From the NCBI RefSeq assembly GCF_015350905.1, contig NZ_JADKRZ010000002.1, positions 186,001 through 250,000 of the forward strand: 64,000 bases of DNA, given 5' to 3'. This DNA is from Curtobacterium sp. VKM Ac-2865 (GTDB taxonomy: Bacteria; Actinomycetota; Actinomycetes; Actinomycetales; Microbacteriaceae). Below, one piece after another: positions 1-9,220 of this stretch (position 1 is the first letter of the stretch; every line of letters starts with the position of its first letter). The notes below the pieces were generated by a model. It was not told where the DNA came from and made no database searches. It saw only the letters and a list, made by a program, of their open reading frames with translations. A program made the position numbers and the translations under genes.

Positions 1-312
1 CATCTGGAACGGCTTCGTCACGTAGTCGTCCGCGCCGGCGTCGAGCGCGTCGACCTTGTCCGCCGAGTCCGTCCGCCCCGACAGCACCAGCACGGGCACC
101 TGCGTCCACGCACGGAGGCCCTGTAGCACGCCGATGCCGTCGAGCCTGGGCATCCCGAGGTCGAGCATCACGATGTCCGGGCGCTCGGTGATCACCGCGT
201 CGATGGCGGCGCGGCCGTCCCGGGCGGTGACGACGTCGTACCCGCGGGCGGACAGCGTCACGCCGAGCGCCCGGACGAGCTGCGGGTCGTCGTCCGCGAT
301 CAGGACCTTCAT
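1..312 (-). CDS. kdpE: KdpE response regulator, N-terminal part (cut by window edge)
   Basis: Receiver domain of an OmpR/PhoB-type response regulator; 104 codons are visible and the DNA-binding half lies beyond the left edge. The start is ATG at 312, which overlaps the kdpD stop as ATGA, so translation is coupled. Visible receiver landmarks are the acidic pocket IADDD (residues 5-9), the phosphoacceptor Asp51 in IVMLDLGMP, the Ser/Thr switch in VLVLSGR and the conserved Lys in VTKPF near the truncated end. In the Kdp system KdpD phosphorylates KdpE, which activates kdpFABC under K+ limitation or osmotic upshift. Family and partner assignment rest on the receiver motifs plus position directly after kdpD. 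Confidence 0.9.
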   Translation of the reverse strand, partial: MKVLIADDDPQLVRALGVTLSARGYDVVTARDGRAAIDAVITERPDIVMLDLGMPRLDGIGVLQGLRAWTQVPVLVLSGRTDSADKVDALDAGADDYVTKPFQM

Positions 313-2801
313 CGGGCTTCCACTCCCAGGTGTCCGGCGATCGGCAGCCGCACCACCATGGTCAGTCCGCCGCCGGGGGTGTCGTCGACCTCGATGGTGC
401 CGCCCATCCCCTCGGTGAAGCCCCGCGCCAGTGCCAGTCCGAGCCCCAGCCCGGTGTCGTTGTCGGTGTCGCCGAGCCGCTGGAAGGGCTGGAACACGTC
501 GTTCCGCTGCACCTCGGGGATGCCCGGCCCGTGGTCCGTGACGCGGAGCTCGACCCCGCCGCCGAAGGCACTCGCCGCCACCCGGACGCTCGTGCCCTCG
601 GGGCTGTAGCGGACGGCGTTCGCGAGCAGGTTCACGATGACGCGCTGCAGCAGCACGGGGTCGGCCAGCACCTGGGGCAGGTCCACCGGCAGGTCGAGGT
701 CGACGTCGTCCGGCCCGAGCTCCAGCTCGTCGAGGGCCGGCGCCACCACGGTCTCGAGCGGCAGCGGCACGGGTGTGACCGCGAGCACCCCCGCCTGCAC
801 GCGCGAGACGTCGAGCAGGTCGCCCAACAGCACCGCGAGCTGACCGAGGCTCTCGTCGGCGGTGGCGAGCAGGGCCTCCCGGTCGGTCTCGGACAGACGG
901 ATGTCGCTGGCACGGAGGGTCTGCACGGCGGCCGAGGCGGCCGCGATCGGCCGCCGCACGTCGTGGCCGACGGCCGCGAGGATGGCGCTCCGCACCCGGT
1001 CCGCCGCCGCGATCCGCTCGGCGTCCACCGCGGTGCGGGTGAGCGCGCGGTGCTCCAGGGCGGCGTCGATCTGCTGCTCCACGACCCGCAGCAGTCGGCG
1101 CTGGGTCGGGTCGTCGGGTGCGCCGGCGAACTCCAGGACCGCTCCGGACGGGAGGCTCGTGGTGGCGTCCGGTGCGTCGTCGAACGCCCCGGACGTGGCC
1201 GGCACCGCGTCCCCCTGCCGGACGCGTAGCCCGGTGAAGCCGAAGGCCTCGCGGGTGCGGTCGACGAGGGCCTGCAGGGCGTCGTCGCCGCGCAGGACGC
1301 TGCCGGCGATCCCGACCAGGAGCCCGGACTCCGCCGCGGCCCGACGAGCCGTGCGGGAGCGGCGCGCGGACCGGTCGACCACGAAGCTGACGAGCACGGC
1401 GCTGATGACGTACATCACCAGGGCGACGAGGTGCCACGGCTGCTGCACGGTGACCTGGTGCAGCGGTTGGACGAAGAAGAAGTCGAGGCTGAGCCCCGAC
1501 AGCACGGCCGCGAACACCGCCGGCAGCATCCCGCCGACCAGGGCCACGACGAGGACGAGCAGCTGGTACGCCAGGACGTCGACCGTGATCGAGTCGGGGT
1601 CGTCGGTGAGGCTGAGCGCCCAGGTGAGCAGCGGCCCCGCGACGAGGGCGAGCACGAACGCGGCGACCACGCGGCCCCGGGACAGGCTGCCGCCGAGCTT
1701 CGGCAGGGCGATCCCGCCGCCGGCCCGCTCGTGCGTGACGACGTGCACGTCGATGTCGCCGGACTCCTGGATCACCGTGTTGCCGATGCCCGGGCCGGTG
1801 ACGGCCGCGGTCGCACGGCTCCGACGGCTGATCCCGATGACGATCTGCGTGGCGTCGATCGACCGGGCGAACCGGACGAGCGTCGAGGGCACGTCGTCGC
1901 CGACCACCTGGTGGTAGGTCCCGCCGAGCTGTTCGAGCAGTGCCCGCTGCTTGCCGAGCGCGCCGGGGTGACGCTCCCGCAGCCCGTCGTTCGTCGTGAC
2001 GTGCACGGCCGCGAGCTCCCCGCCGGCCGACCTGGCCGCGATCCGGGCCCCGCGGCGCAGGAGGGTCTCGCCCTCGGGCCCGCCGGTGAGGGCGACGAGC
2101 ACGCGCTCGCGGGCCTCCCACCGGTGGTCGATGCCGTGTTCGGCGCGGTAGCGCTTGAGCGCGTCGTCGACCTCGTCGGCCAGCCAGAGCAGGGCGATCT
2201 CGCGCAGGGCGGTGAGGTTGCCGAGGCGGAAGTAGTTCGACAGCGCGGCGTCGATCCGGGCGGCCGGGTAGACCAGCCCGTCGGACAGCCGCTCGCGGAG
2301 GGCTTGCGGCGACAGGTCGACGACCTCGATCTGGTCGGCGGCGCGGACCACGGCGTCCGGGACGGTCTCCCGCTGGACGGTGCCGGTGATCTCGCGCACG
2401 ACGTCGCCGAGGGACTGCATGTGCTGGATGTTGACCGTCGAGATGACGTCGATCCCCGCGGCGAGCAGGGCCTCGACGTCCTGCCAGCGCTTCTCGTGCG
2501 GGCCGCCGGGGGCGTTCGTGTGGGCGAGCTCGTCGACCAGGGCCACGTCGGGCCGGCGTGCGACGACGGCCGCGAGGTCGAGGTCGTCGAGCTCGACGCC
2601 ACGGTGCTGTTCGGTGCGGCGGGGCACGACCTCGAGCCCGTCGACGAGCGCTGCGGTGGCGGCGCGGCCGTGGGTCTCGACGACGGCGACGACCACGTCA
2701 CGGCCCTCGGCACGCAGGCGGCGCCCCTCTTCCAGCATCGTGAAGGTCTTGCCGACGCCGGGTGCGGCACCGAGCAGGACCCGCAGCTTCCCTCGCTTCA
2801 C
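309..2801 (-). CDS. kdpD: KdpD osmosensitive K+ channel histidine kinase
   Basis: Membrane sensor kinase of the Kdp two-component system, 830 aa. The start is taken as GTG at 2801 because the protein then opens with VKRGKLRVLLGAAPGVGKT, the usual KdpD N-terminus, and AGAGGA lies just upstream; the open frame continues to 2858 but adds only non-conserved residues. Domain order: KdpD sensor with P-loop GAAPGVGKT (about residues 9-17), universal-stress-protein-like domain, four membrane segments (around residues 375-480), GAF-like linker, then HisKA with His613 (VGHDVRRP) and HATPase with N box (LLANAVRYSPEG) and G boxes (DHGPGIPE, GLGLGLAL). It follows kdpC and overlaps kdpE by ATGA. The 174-bp gap to kdpC holds no gene. 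Confidence 0.95.
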   Translation of the reverse strand: MKRGKLRVLLGAAPGVGKTFTMLEEGRRLRAEGRDVVVAVVETHGRAATAALVDGLEVVPRRTEQHRGVELDDLDLAAVVARRPDVALVDELAHTNAPGGPHEKRWQDVEALLAAGIDVISTVNIQHMQSLGDVVREITGTVQRETVPDAVVRAADQIEVVDLSPQALRERLSDGLVYPAARIDAALSNYFRLGNLTALREIALLWLADEVDDALKRYRAEHGIDHRWEARERVLVALTGGPEGETLLRRGARIAARSAGGELAAVHVTTNDGLRERHPGALGKQRALLEQLGGTYHQVVGDDVPSTLVRFARSIDATQIVIGISRRSRATAAVTGPGIGNTVIQESGDIDVHVVTHERAGGGIALPKLGGSLSRGRVVAAFVLALVAGPLLTWALSLTDDPDSITVDVLAYQLLVLVVALVGGMLPAVFAAVLSGLSLDFFFVQPLHQVTVQQPWHLVALVMYVISAVLVSFVVDRSARRSRTARRAAAESGLLVGIAGSVLRGDDALQALVDRTREAFGFTGLRVRQGDAVPATSGAFDDAPDATTSLPSGAVLEFAGAPDDPTQRRLLRVVEQQIDAALEHRALTRTAVDAERIAAADRVRSAILAAVGHDVRRPIAAASAAVQTLRASDIRLSETDREALLATADESLGQLAVLLGDLLDVSRVQAGVLAVTPVPLPLETVVAPALDELELGPDDVDLDLPVDLPQVLADPVLLQRVIVNLLANAVRYSPEGTSVRVAASAFGGGVELRVTDHGPGIPEVQRNDVFQPFQRLGDTDNDTGLGLGLALARGFTEGMGGTIEVDDTPGGGLTMVVRLPIAGHLGVEAR

Positions 2802-2935
2802 GTGCTCATCCTCTCGCGTGCTGGTGGTGGCGTGCGGCGCGCCCTGGCGTCGCACCACCGAATCCCGCTCGCGCCGCCGACTTCGGCGGTTCGGGACGAC
2901 TTCGGTGGTGCGGCGCCGACTGACACCGCGGACGG

Positions 2936-2980
2936 GCAGGTCGGGTCAGGGCAGGTCGGGTCAGAGCAAGCCGGGTCAGG
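2936..2980. repeat. Three 15-bp tandem units at the kdpC 3' end
   Basis: Units gcaggtcgggtcagg, gcaggtcgggtcaga and gcaagccgggtcagg run head to tail; the last includes the kdpC stop (2976-2978). Fifteen bases is five codons, so slippage would alter the kdpC/kdpD spacer without touching reading frames. No stable hairpin is evident. Confidence 0.7.
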
Positions 2981-3578
2981 ACAGCTTCGCCAGGGCCAGG
3001 TTGAGCTCCAGGACGTTGACCGCGGGGGCGCCGAGGACGCCGAGCTGGCGAGACTCGGTGTGCGCGGCGACCAGGGCGCGGACCCGCGACTCGGACAGCC
3101 CGCGGGCCTCGGCCACCCGGGCGACCTGCTGGCGGGCGTACTCGGGGCTGACGTCCGGGTCGAGGCCGGAGCCCGACGCCGTCACCGCGTCCGCGGGCAC
3201 GTCGGCGGCTGCGACCCCGTCGGCCTTCGCGACCGCGGCGCGACGCTCGTCGATGGCCTTGGTCAGGTCGGGGTTGCTCGGCCCGAGGTTCGAGCCGGAC
3301 GAGGCGCCGGCGTCGTACCCGTCCTCGCCAGCGGCCGACGGACGGGTCTGGAACCAGCGGTCGGCCTGCTTGCCGCTGACCGCCTGCCCGATGAGCGAGG
3401 AGCCGACGACCGTGCCGGAGGCGTCGGTGACCATCGAGCCGTTGGCCTGGTCGTGGAAGGCGACCTGCCCGACGCCGAACACCGCGAGCGGGTAGGCGAC
3501 GCCGAGCACGACGGTGGCGAGGACGGTGAGGCGGACGGCCACACCGAGCGAACGGACGGAACTACGTGGTGATGCCAT
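2976..3578 (-). CDS. kdpC: KdpC, potassium-transporting ATPase subunit C
   Basis: 200-aa single-pass subunit of the K+-importing P-type ATPase KdpFABC. One N-terminal membrane helix (about residues 13-36, VRLTVLATVVLGVAYPLAVFG) is followed by the extracytoplasmic domain with the family signatures GSSLIGQ, FQTRPSAA and SGSNLGPSNPDL. The C-terminal half holds the family helix region with SGSGLDPDVSPEYA and ARQQVARVAEARGL. KdpC is thought to stabilise the complex and raise K+ affinity. Only five bases separate it from the kdpB stop, consistent with one transcript. The start ATG at 3578 is the first in frame and directly precedes basic residues and the helix. Confidence 0.96.
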   Translation of the reverse strand: MASPRSSVRSLGVAVRLTVLATVVLGVAYPLAVFGVGQVAFHDQANGSMVTDASGTVVGSSLIGQAVSGKQADRWFQTRPSAAGEDGYDAGASSGSNLGPSNPDLTKAIDERRAAVAKADGVAAADVPADAVTASGSGLDPDVSPEYARQQVARVAEARGLSESRVRALVAAHTESRQLGVLGAPAVNVLELNLALAKLS

Positions 3579-3583
3579 GGTTT

Positions 3584-5725
3584 TCAGAACCCCGGGATGA
3601 GACCGACGACGAGGTCGATCAGCTTGATGCCGATGAAGGGGACGATGACGCCGCCGAGCCCGTAGACGAGCAGGTTGCGGCCGAGGATCGACGACGCCGA
3701 GGCTGCGCGGTACTTGACGCCACGCAGGGACAGCGGGATGAGCGCCACGATGACGAGCGCGTTGAAGATGATCGCCGACAGGATCGCCGACGCCGGGCTG
3801 TGCAGGCCCATGATGTTGAGCGCCGCCAACCCCGGGAACACGGCCTGGAACATCGCCGGGATGATCGCGAAGTACTTCGCGACGTCGTTGGCGATCGAGA
3901 ACGTGGTCAGTGCCCCGCGGGTGATGAGCAGCTGCTTGCCGATCCGGACGACGTCGATGAGCTTCGTCGGGTCCGAGTCGAGGTCGACCATGTTGCCGGC
4001 CTCCTTCGCCGCGGTCGTCCCGGTGTTCATCGCGACGCCGACGTCCGCCTGCGCCAGGGCGGGGGCGTCGTTCGTGCCGTCGCCCGTCATCGCGACGAGG
4101 TTGCCGCCCTCCTGCTCCCGGCGGATGAGCGCGAGCTTGTCCTCCGGGGTGGCCTCGGCGAGGTAGTCGTCGACCCCGGCCTCGGCGGCGATCGCCTTCG
4201 CGGTGCGGGGGTTGTCGCCGGTGATCATCACCGTGCGGATGCCCATCGACCGCAGCTCGCCGAAGCGCTCCGCCAGGCCGTCCTTCACGACGTCCTTGAG
4301 GTGCACGACGCCGAGCAACGTGACCGCGCCCGAGGCCGAGCGGCGACCGACCACGAGCGGGGTGCCGCCCTGGTCGGAGATCTCCGCGACCGTGGCGTCG
4401 ACCGCGGCCACCAAACCTGCATCGGAGGTGTCAGCCCACGACAGCACAGCGGCCGCGGCGCCCTTGCGCACCGAGGAGCCGTCGGGCAGGTCGACGCCGG
4501 ACATGCGCGTCTGGGCGGTGAACGGCACCTCGACCCCGCCGTCGGGCAGGGGCGTGGTGATGCCGGCAGCACTCGCCAGGTCCACGATCGACCGACCCTC
4601 GGGCGTTCCGTCGGCAGCACTCGACAGCGCGGCGGCCGCCATCAGCTCGGCCTCGGTCACACCGGGCACGGGCACCACGCGGGAGGCCCGGCGGTTGCCG
4701 TACGTGATCGTGCCGGTCTTGTCGAGGAGCAGCGTGGTGATGTCACCGGCGGCCTCGACCGCACGGCCCGACATCGCGAGCACGTTGTGCTGCACGAGCC
4801 GGTCCATGCCGGCGATGCCGATCGCGGAGAGCAGGGCGCCGATGGTGGTCGGGATGAGGCAGACGAGCAGGGCGATGAGCACCGTGATGCTGACCGTCGC
4901 TCCGACCATGCCCGCGATGGGCTGCATCGTCAGGCAGACGATCACGAAGACGATCGACAGCGACGCGAGCAGGATGTTCAGCGCGATCTCGTTCGGCGTC
5001 TTCTGCCGGGCAGCGCCTTCCACGAGCCGGATCATCCGGTCGATGAAGGTCTCACCCGGGGTCGAGGTGATGCGCACCACGACGCGGTCCGACAGCACCC
5101 GGGTCCCGCCCGTGACGGCGCTGCGGTCACCACCGGACTCGCGGATCACCGGCGCGGACTCGCCCGTGACGGCGGACTCGTCGACCGAGGCGATGCCGTC
5201 GATCACGTCGCCGTCACCCGGCACCACCTCCCCGGCGACCACCACGACGACGTCGCCCTTCGCCAGGTCGACGGACGCCACGTCCTCGGTGGTGTTCGCG
5301 ACGGCTGCCGGGTCGGCGGCCGAGTAGTCGACCACCCGCCGGGCGCTCGTGGTCGAGCGGGTCTTCCGCAGGGTGTCGGCCTGGGCCTTGCCCCGGCCCT
5401 CCGCGACGGACTCCGCCAGGTTGGCGAACACGACGGTCAGCCACAGCCAGATCGCGATCGCGATGGTGAAGGAGGACGGGACGGGCGCGGCGGAGTCCGC
5501 CGAGCCTCCAGACCGGGTGAAGGGCTCGACGACGGCGGTGACCGTCGTCAGGGCCGCGCCCACCTCCACGATGAACATGACGGGGTTCTTCCACATGAGC
5601 CGCGGGTCGAGCTTGCGGAACGCGCCCGGGAGGCCCGCCACCAGTTGACGGGGCCCGAAGGCGGACGAGCGGGTGGCCGGCCGGGAGGCCGTGGTCACCT
5701 CCGGTTCGGAGGTTTGGATGGTCAT
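3584..5725 (-). CDS. kdpB: KdpB, potassium-transporting P-type ATPase catalytic subunit
   Basis: 713-aa P-type ATPase catalytic subunit that couples ATP hydrolysis to K+ uptake through KdpA. The phosphorylated Asp335 sits in [12 protein letters not shown]; also visible are the actuator-domain TGES (AVTGESAPV), the nucleotide-domain KGA motif (SVRKGAAAA), MITGDN and the hinge [12 protein letters not shown]. Several hydrophobic segments occur before the catalytic core and at the C-terminus. The start is ATG at 5725 ([10 protein letters not shown]); upstream open frame runs inside kdpA and is rejected. Its start overlaps the kdpA stop (5722-5724) as ATGA. Length matches the usual 680-720 aa. Confidence 0.97.
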   Translation of the reverse strand: MTIQTSEPEVTTASRPATRSSAFGPRQLVAGLPGAFRKLDPRLMWKNPVMFIVEVGAALTTVTAVVEPFTRSGGSADSAAPVPSSFTIAIAIWLWLTVVFANLAESVAEGRGKAQADTLRKTRSTTSARRVVDYSAADPAAVANTTEDVASVDLAKGDVVVVVAGEVVPGDGDVIDGIASVDESAVTGESAPVIRESGGDRSAVTGGTRVLSDRVVVRITSTPGETFIDRMIRLVEGAARQKTPNEIALNILLASLSIVFVIVCLTMQPIAGMVGATVSITVLIALLVCLIPTTIGALLSAIGIAGMDRLVQHNVLAMSGRAVEAAGDITTLLLDKTGTITYGNRRASRVVPVPGVTEAELMAAAALSSAADGTPEGRSIVDLASAAGITTPLPDGGVEVPFTAQTRMSGVDLPDGSSVRKGAAAAVLSWADTSDAGLVAAVDATVAEISDQGGTPLVVGRRSASGAVTLLGVVHLKDVVKDGLAERFGELRSMGIRTVMITGDNPRTAKAIAAEAGVDDYLAEATPEDKLALIRREQEGGNLVAMTGDGTNDAPALAQADVGVAMNTGTTAAKEAGNMVDLDSDPTKLIDVVRIGKQLLITRGALTTFSIANDVAKYFAIIPAMFQAVFPGLAALNIMGLHSPASAILSAIIFNALVIVALIPLSLRGVKYRAASASSILGRNLLVYGLGGVIVPFIGIKLIDLVVGLIPGF

Positions 5726-7410
5726 CGAACCAGTCCTTCTGCGAGGGGTCCCAGTGCGAGCACCGGGAAGTACGTGAGTGCGGTGACGATGACGGCGACG
5801 CCACCGAGCAGGCCGATGAACAGCGGCCGGTGGGTGGGCAGCGTCCCGACCGTGGCGGGGACCTTGTCCTGCTTGGCCAGCGACCCGGCGAGCGCCAGGA
5901 CGAAGACCATCGGCACGAAGCGACCGAGCAGCATCGCGACGCCGAGCGCGGAGTTCATCCACGTGGTGTTCGCCGTCAGGCCGCCGAAGGCCGAGCCGTT
6001 GTTGTTGCCGGCGCTGGTGAAGGCGTAGAGCAGCTCGGACAGGCCGTGGTTGCCAGGGTTGAAGACCGACGTGCCGAGGACCTGCTCGCGGACGCCGGGG
6101 ATGACGAGCGAGAGCGCCGTCCCGAGCAGCACCACGGTCGGGGTGACCAGGATGTAGAGCGCGGCGAAGGTCATCTCCTTGGCGCGGATCTTCTTGCCGA
6201 GGTACTCCGGCGTGCGGCCGACGAGCAGGCCGCCGATGAAGACCGTGATCACGGCGAGGACGAGCATGCCGTAGAGGCCGGACCCGACGCCGCCGGGGGT
6301 GACCTCGCCGAGCATCATGTTCAGCATCGCCATCATCCCGCCGAGCGGGGTGAAGCTGTCGAACATCGCGTTCACGGCACCCGTCGAGGTGGCGGTCGAC
6401 GTCGTGCCGAACAGCGTGGAACCGAGGATGCCGAAGCGGACCTCCTTGCCCTCCATCGCGGCACCGGCAGCGTGGGTGGCCGTGCCGCCGCCGGCGAGCT
6501 CGGCGATCGACATCGCCGACAGGGACACGAGGAAGATCGCGCCCATCACGGCGAGGATCGCGTAGCCCTGGCGGTTGTCCCCGACCATCCGGCCGAAGGC
6601 CCGCGGCAGGGAGAACGGGATGACGAGCATGAGGAAGACCTCGAGGAGGTTCGTCCACGCCTGCGGGTTCTCGAACGGGTGTGCCGAGTTCGCGTTGAAG
6701 TAGCCGCCGCCGTTCGTCCCGAGGAGCTTGATGGCCTCCTGCGACGCGACGAAGCCGTCCGGGATGTGCTGCGTGCCGCCGGTCAGCGTCGTGACGTCGG
6801 TGCCGGCGCCCCAGGACTGGATGACACCGCCCGCGACCAGGACGAGTGCGAACACGAAGGACAGCGGCAGGAGCAGCCGGCCCGTGCCGCGCACGACGTC
6901 GACCCACACGTTGCCGAGCGTCCCGGTGTTGCGCCGGGCGAACCCGCGCACCAGGGCGATGGCGACCGCGAGGCCGACCGCTGCCGACAGGAAGTTCTGC
7001 ACGGCGAGGCCGGCCATCTGCACGGAGTACCCGAGGGTGACCTCCGGCGAGTAGGACTGCCAGTTCGTGTTCGAGACGAACGACGCCGCCGTGTTGAACG
7101 CGAGCGACGGGCCCACGCCCGGCAGCCCGAGGTCGCCCGGCAGGACGACCTGGATGCGCTGCAGCAGGTAGACGAGCAGCACGCCGACGACACTGAAGAG
7201 CAGCACGCCGCGCAGGTACGCGGGCCAGGACTGCTCGGCGTCGGGCTCGACGCCGATGAGCCGGTAGACGACCCGTTCGACCCGGCCGTGGTGCTTGGAC
7301 TCGAACACGCGGGCGATCCAGTCGCCGAGCGGCCGGTACGCGACCACGAGCAGCAGCACGAGGACGGCGACCTGGGCGATGCCGGCCCAGGTCTGTGCAC
7401 CCCCGCCCAT
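5722..7410 (-). CDS. kdpA: KdpA, potassium-transporting ATPase subunit A
   Basis: 562-aa channel-like subunit that binds and conducts K+. About ten hydrophobic helices are visible, with the selectivity-filter-like loops typical of the SKT superfamily, e.g. [36 protein letters not shown] and [14 protein letters not shown]. The first residues [17 protein letters not shown] lead straight into helix 1. The ATG at 7410 shares one base with the kdpF stop (TGATG), and its own stop overlaps kdpB. Together with kdpF, kdpB and kdpC it forms the complete pump. Confidence 0.97.
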   Translation of the reverse strand: MGGGAQTWAGIAQVAVLVLLLVVAYRPLGDWIARVFESKHHGRVERVVYRLIGVEPDAEQSWPAYLRGVLLFSVVGVLLVYLLQRIQVVLPGDLGLPGVGPSLAFNTAASFVSNTNWQSYSPEVTLGYSVQMAGLAVQNFLSAAVGLAVAIALVRGFARRNTGTLGNVWVDVVRGTGRLLLPLSFVFALVLVAGGVIQSWGAGTDVTTLTGGTQHIPDGFVASQEAIKLLGTNGGGYFNANSAHPFENPQAWTNLLEVFLMLVIPFSLPRAFGRMVGDNRQGYAILAVMGAIFLVSLSAMSIAELAGGGTATHAAGAAMEGKEVRFGILGSTLFGTTSTATSTGAVNAMFDSFTPLGGMMAMLNMMLGEVTPGGVGSGLYGMLVLAVITVFIGGLLVGRTPEYLGKKIRAKEMTFAALYILVTPTVVLLGTALSLVIPGVREQVLGTSVFNPGNHGLSELLYAFTSAGNNNGSAFGGLTANTTWMNSALGVAMLLGRFVPMVFVLALAGSLAKQDKVPATVGTLPTHRPLFIGLLGGVAVIVTALTYFPVLALGPLAEGLVR

Positions 7411-7499
7411 CAGAACTGCTCGGGGCGCACGAGCGCCCAGACGAGGTACACGACAGCGGCGATGCCGAGGACGGCGGCGACGACGGTGATGGCGATCAC
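7410..7499 (-). CDS. kdpF: KdpF small membrane subunit
   Basis: 29-residue hydrophobic peptide starting at GTG 7499: one helix followed by the tail WALVRPEQF, which matches the ending typical of KdpF (LxxPExF). KdpF is a lipid-like stabiliser of the KdpABC complex in other bacteria. Its stop shares one base with the kdpA start, and its start overlaps the stop of the small ORF before it (GTGA). The size is standard for the family. Confidence 0.88.
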   Translation of the reverse strand: MIAITVVAAVLGIAAVVYLVWALVRPEQF

Positions 7500-7579
7500 A
7501 GTCGCTCCACCCCCTTGGCGATCAGTGTCACGACGCCGAACACGGCGAGGACACCGGCGACGACGAAGACGTCGAACAC
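7496..7579 (-). CDS. 27-aa membrane ORF leading the kdp operon
   Basis: GTG at 7579 is preceded by AGGAG (7586-7590) at a six-base spacing, the best ribosome site of the operon. The peptide is a single hydrophobic helix ([20 protein letters not shown]) ending in AKGVERL. Its stop overlaps the kdpF GTG, so it is translationally coupled to the pump. From memory, a similar one-helix peptide ending in KGVE(R/K)L precedes kdpF in other actinobacteria, but I cannot check that here. It may be an additional small subunit or a translation-coupling leader; the function is unknown. Confidence 0.68.
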   Translation of the reverse strand: MFDVFVVAGVLAVFGVVTLIAKGVERL

Positions 7580-7770
7580 GTGGGACTCCTGGAGGTCATC
7601 GATGCCCACAGCAGACGCCGTGGGCCGCACCGGTTGGGGTGCGTTGACGATGGTGTGCCCGGTGGTGGCGCTGCCGAGCCGTCCTAACGGTTCCCTGACG
7701 CCCCGCCGCTCGACGCATGCGCCGCGCTAACACCCCCGTCGCGTCGCGCTCCACAGCGGCTCCGACCTCG
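7580..7770. promoter_or_regulatory. Divergent control region between kdp and the Abi gene
   Basis: No coding sequence is supported here. It must contain the minus-strand kdp promoter and presumably a KdpE site, but I do not see a convincing -35/-10 pair or palindrome for it. The plus-strand promoter of the Abi gene begins at 7771. Confidence 0.4.
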
Positions 7771-7800
7771 TTGCGACGCCGCCGCGCTGGCTGGTACCGT
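7771..7800 (+). promoter_or_regulatory. Putative sigma70-type promoter of the Abi gene
   Basis: TTGCGA (7771-7776) and TACCGT (7795-7800) are separated by 18 bases; TGG directly before the -10 resembles an extended -10. Predicted transcription would begin near 7807, giving a leader of about 60 nt that contains the hairpin 7813-7844. Similar TAnnGT boxes precede many genes in this window. Confidence 0.5.
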
Positions 7801-7812
7801 GGAGGCATCACG

Positions 7813-7847
7813 ATCGGCCCGCTCGCCTCACGGCTCGGGCCGATTTT
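7813..7847 (+). promoter_or_regulatory. Hairpin plus T-run just upstream of the Abi gene
   Basis: Perfect 9-bp arms atcggcccg (7813-7821) and cgggccgat (7836-7844) enclose a 14-nt loop and run into TTTT. It has the form of an intrinsic terminator, placed 24 nt before the GTG of the HEPN gene and downstream of the predicted promoter. It could attenuate the gene or define a short (about 40 nt) non-coding RNA. The link to AbiF-associated RNAs is inference only. Confidence 0.5.
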
Positions 7848-7870
7848 CTCGTCTCCGGGGGGTGGGTGTG

Positions 7871-8857
7871 GTGGAGTACTCGAAGCCGTGGTTGTCGGTC
7901 GACGAGCAGATCGACCAGCTGCACCGCCGTGGTGTCCACGTCCCCGACCGCGCCGCAGCAGCCGCGCTCCTCCGCGAGGTCGGCTACTACCGGCTGACGG
8001 GGTACCTCTACCCGTTCCGCGCGTCGATGCGGACGGAGAGCGCAGGGCGAACGGCTGTCACGGTCCTGGACACGTACCGAGCGGGCACGACCTTCGCGGA
8101 CGCTGCTGCACTGCTGGCCTTCGACCGACAGCTCCGGCTGCTGGTCATCGAGGGCGTCGAGCGGATCGAGGTGGCGACACGCACGCAACTGGCTCACGTC
8201 CTGGGACGGTCGTCGCCGTTCGCCCATGAGGACGCGACGACGTTCAACGACTCCTTCACGACACGCGACGGCGACGGTACGAGTGCTCATGAGGAGTGGC
8301 TCGACCGTGTCCGGCGGCGTCAGTCAGACTCGGACGAAGCCTTCGTGGCGCACTTCCGCACGAAGTACGACGGCCGGATGCCGATCTGGGCGTTGATCGA
8401 GATCCTCGAACTCGGACAGGTCTCTCGTCTGTACGGCGGCCTGCGCAACGACACGGCAACGGAGATCGCCGCGACGTTCGGTGTCCCGACGAAGAAGCTC
8501 ATGCAGAGCTGGCTCGCGACGATCAACTACGTCCGCAACGTGGCCGCTCACCACGCCCGCCTGTTCAACCGGAAGCTCGTCGTCGCCCCACGCCGGCCCA
8601 CGGCAGAGCAGGTTCCGCTGCTCGCGCATCTGAGTGCCGAGACGGCACCGAAGCAGTTCGGCGTCTACAGCGCCCTCGCCGTCATGGCGCACGTCCTCGC
8701 CACGGTGTCTGCCGACGACGACTGGCCAGAACGGACAGCCGCCCTGCTCCGACAGTTCCCGGAGAGCACGGCCCTCGACCTCGGTTCGATGGGAGCGCTT
8801 CCGCATTGGTTGTCAGGTGACCTGTGGGTGCGCGGATCAGGCCGTACACCCCGCTGA
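7871..8857 (+). CDS. Abi family (AbiF/AbiD, Abi_2) HEPN protein
   Basis: 328-aa protein with the layout of Abi_2 (PF07751) abortive-infection proteins: the opening SKPWLSVDEQIDQLHRRGV followed by LLREVGYYRLTGYLYPFR is the family hallmark. Two HEPN-type R-x4-H motifs are visible, Arg104-His109 (RTQLAH) and Arg222-His227 (RNVAAH, followed by HARLFNR), expected to form an RNase site. Such proteins act as phage-triggered toxins in the cytoplasm. Start choice is uncertain: in-frame GTGs at 7862, 7868 and 7871 follow a G-rich stretch; 7871 gives the best family N-terminus. It stands alone with its own promoter. No protein antitoxin gene is adjacent. Confidence 0.85.
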   Translation: MEYSKPWLSVDEQIDQLHRRGVHVPDRAAAAALLREVGYYRLTGYLYPFRASMRTESAGRTAVTVLDTYRAGTTFADAAALLAFDRQLRLLVIEGVERIEVATRTQLAHVLGRSSPFAHEDATTFNDSFTTRDGDGTSAHEEWLDRVRRRQSDSDEAFVAHFRTKYDGRMPIWALIEILELGQVSRLYGGLRNDTATEIAATFGVPTKKLMQSWLATINYVRNVAAHHARLFNRKLVVAPRRPTAEQVPLLAHLSAETAPKQFGVYSALAVMAHVLATVSADDDWPERTAALLRQFPESTALDLGSMGALPHWLSGDLWVRGSGRTPR

Positions 8858-8881
8858 CCCGGCGGCCCTACGCTCGGGAGC

Positions 8882-9220
8882 ATGGTGCTCGTTCCGCCAC
8901 CCGCCCGACCTGGCCACACCGCCGCCGCCGTGTCGCTGGCGTTGCTCCTGCTCGCTGTCGTCGTGCTCGCGGTGTTGTGGGCGATCGTGTTCGGACCGCT
9001 GTGGCTGATCGGCGAAGAACGGCAGCTCCTGCTCTGGTACTGGGTGACGCCGTTGTCCGTGGTGCCGTGGACGGTTGCCGTCTCTGGCACCGTGGTGGCA
9101 GCGGTCGGGTGGGCTCGGAGTCGGGAGCGCCGAGCGGCCGTCCTGACGATCGCGGGGGCCTTGGTGGTTCTGCTGGCTACGCTGGCGATGTGGTTCGGCG
9201 GCCCGTTCACGGGAGCTTGA
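8882..9220 (+). CDS. Small three-helix membrane protein, unknown function
   Basis: 112 aa with three hydrophobic segments (about residues 13-42, 49-74 and 82-106) and a short basic loop GWARSRERRAAV between the last two. The ATG at 8882 lies seven bases after TACGCT (8869-8874), so the mRNA is probably leaderless; no Shine-Dalgarno is present. The 3' end overlaps the convergent WYL-regulator gene by 14 bp. I do not recognise a family. Confidence 0.65.
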   Translation: MVLVPPPARPGHTAAAVSLALLLLAVVVLAVLWAIVFGPLWLIGEERQLLLWYWVTPLSVVPWTVAVSGTVVAAVGWARSRERRAAVLTIAGALVVLLATLAMWFGGPFTGA

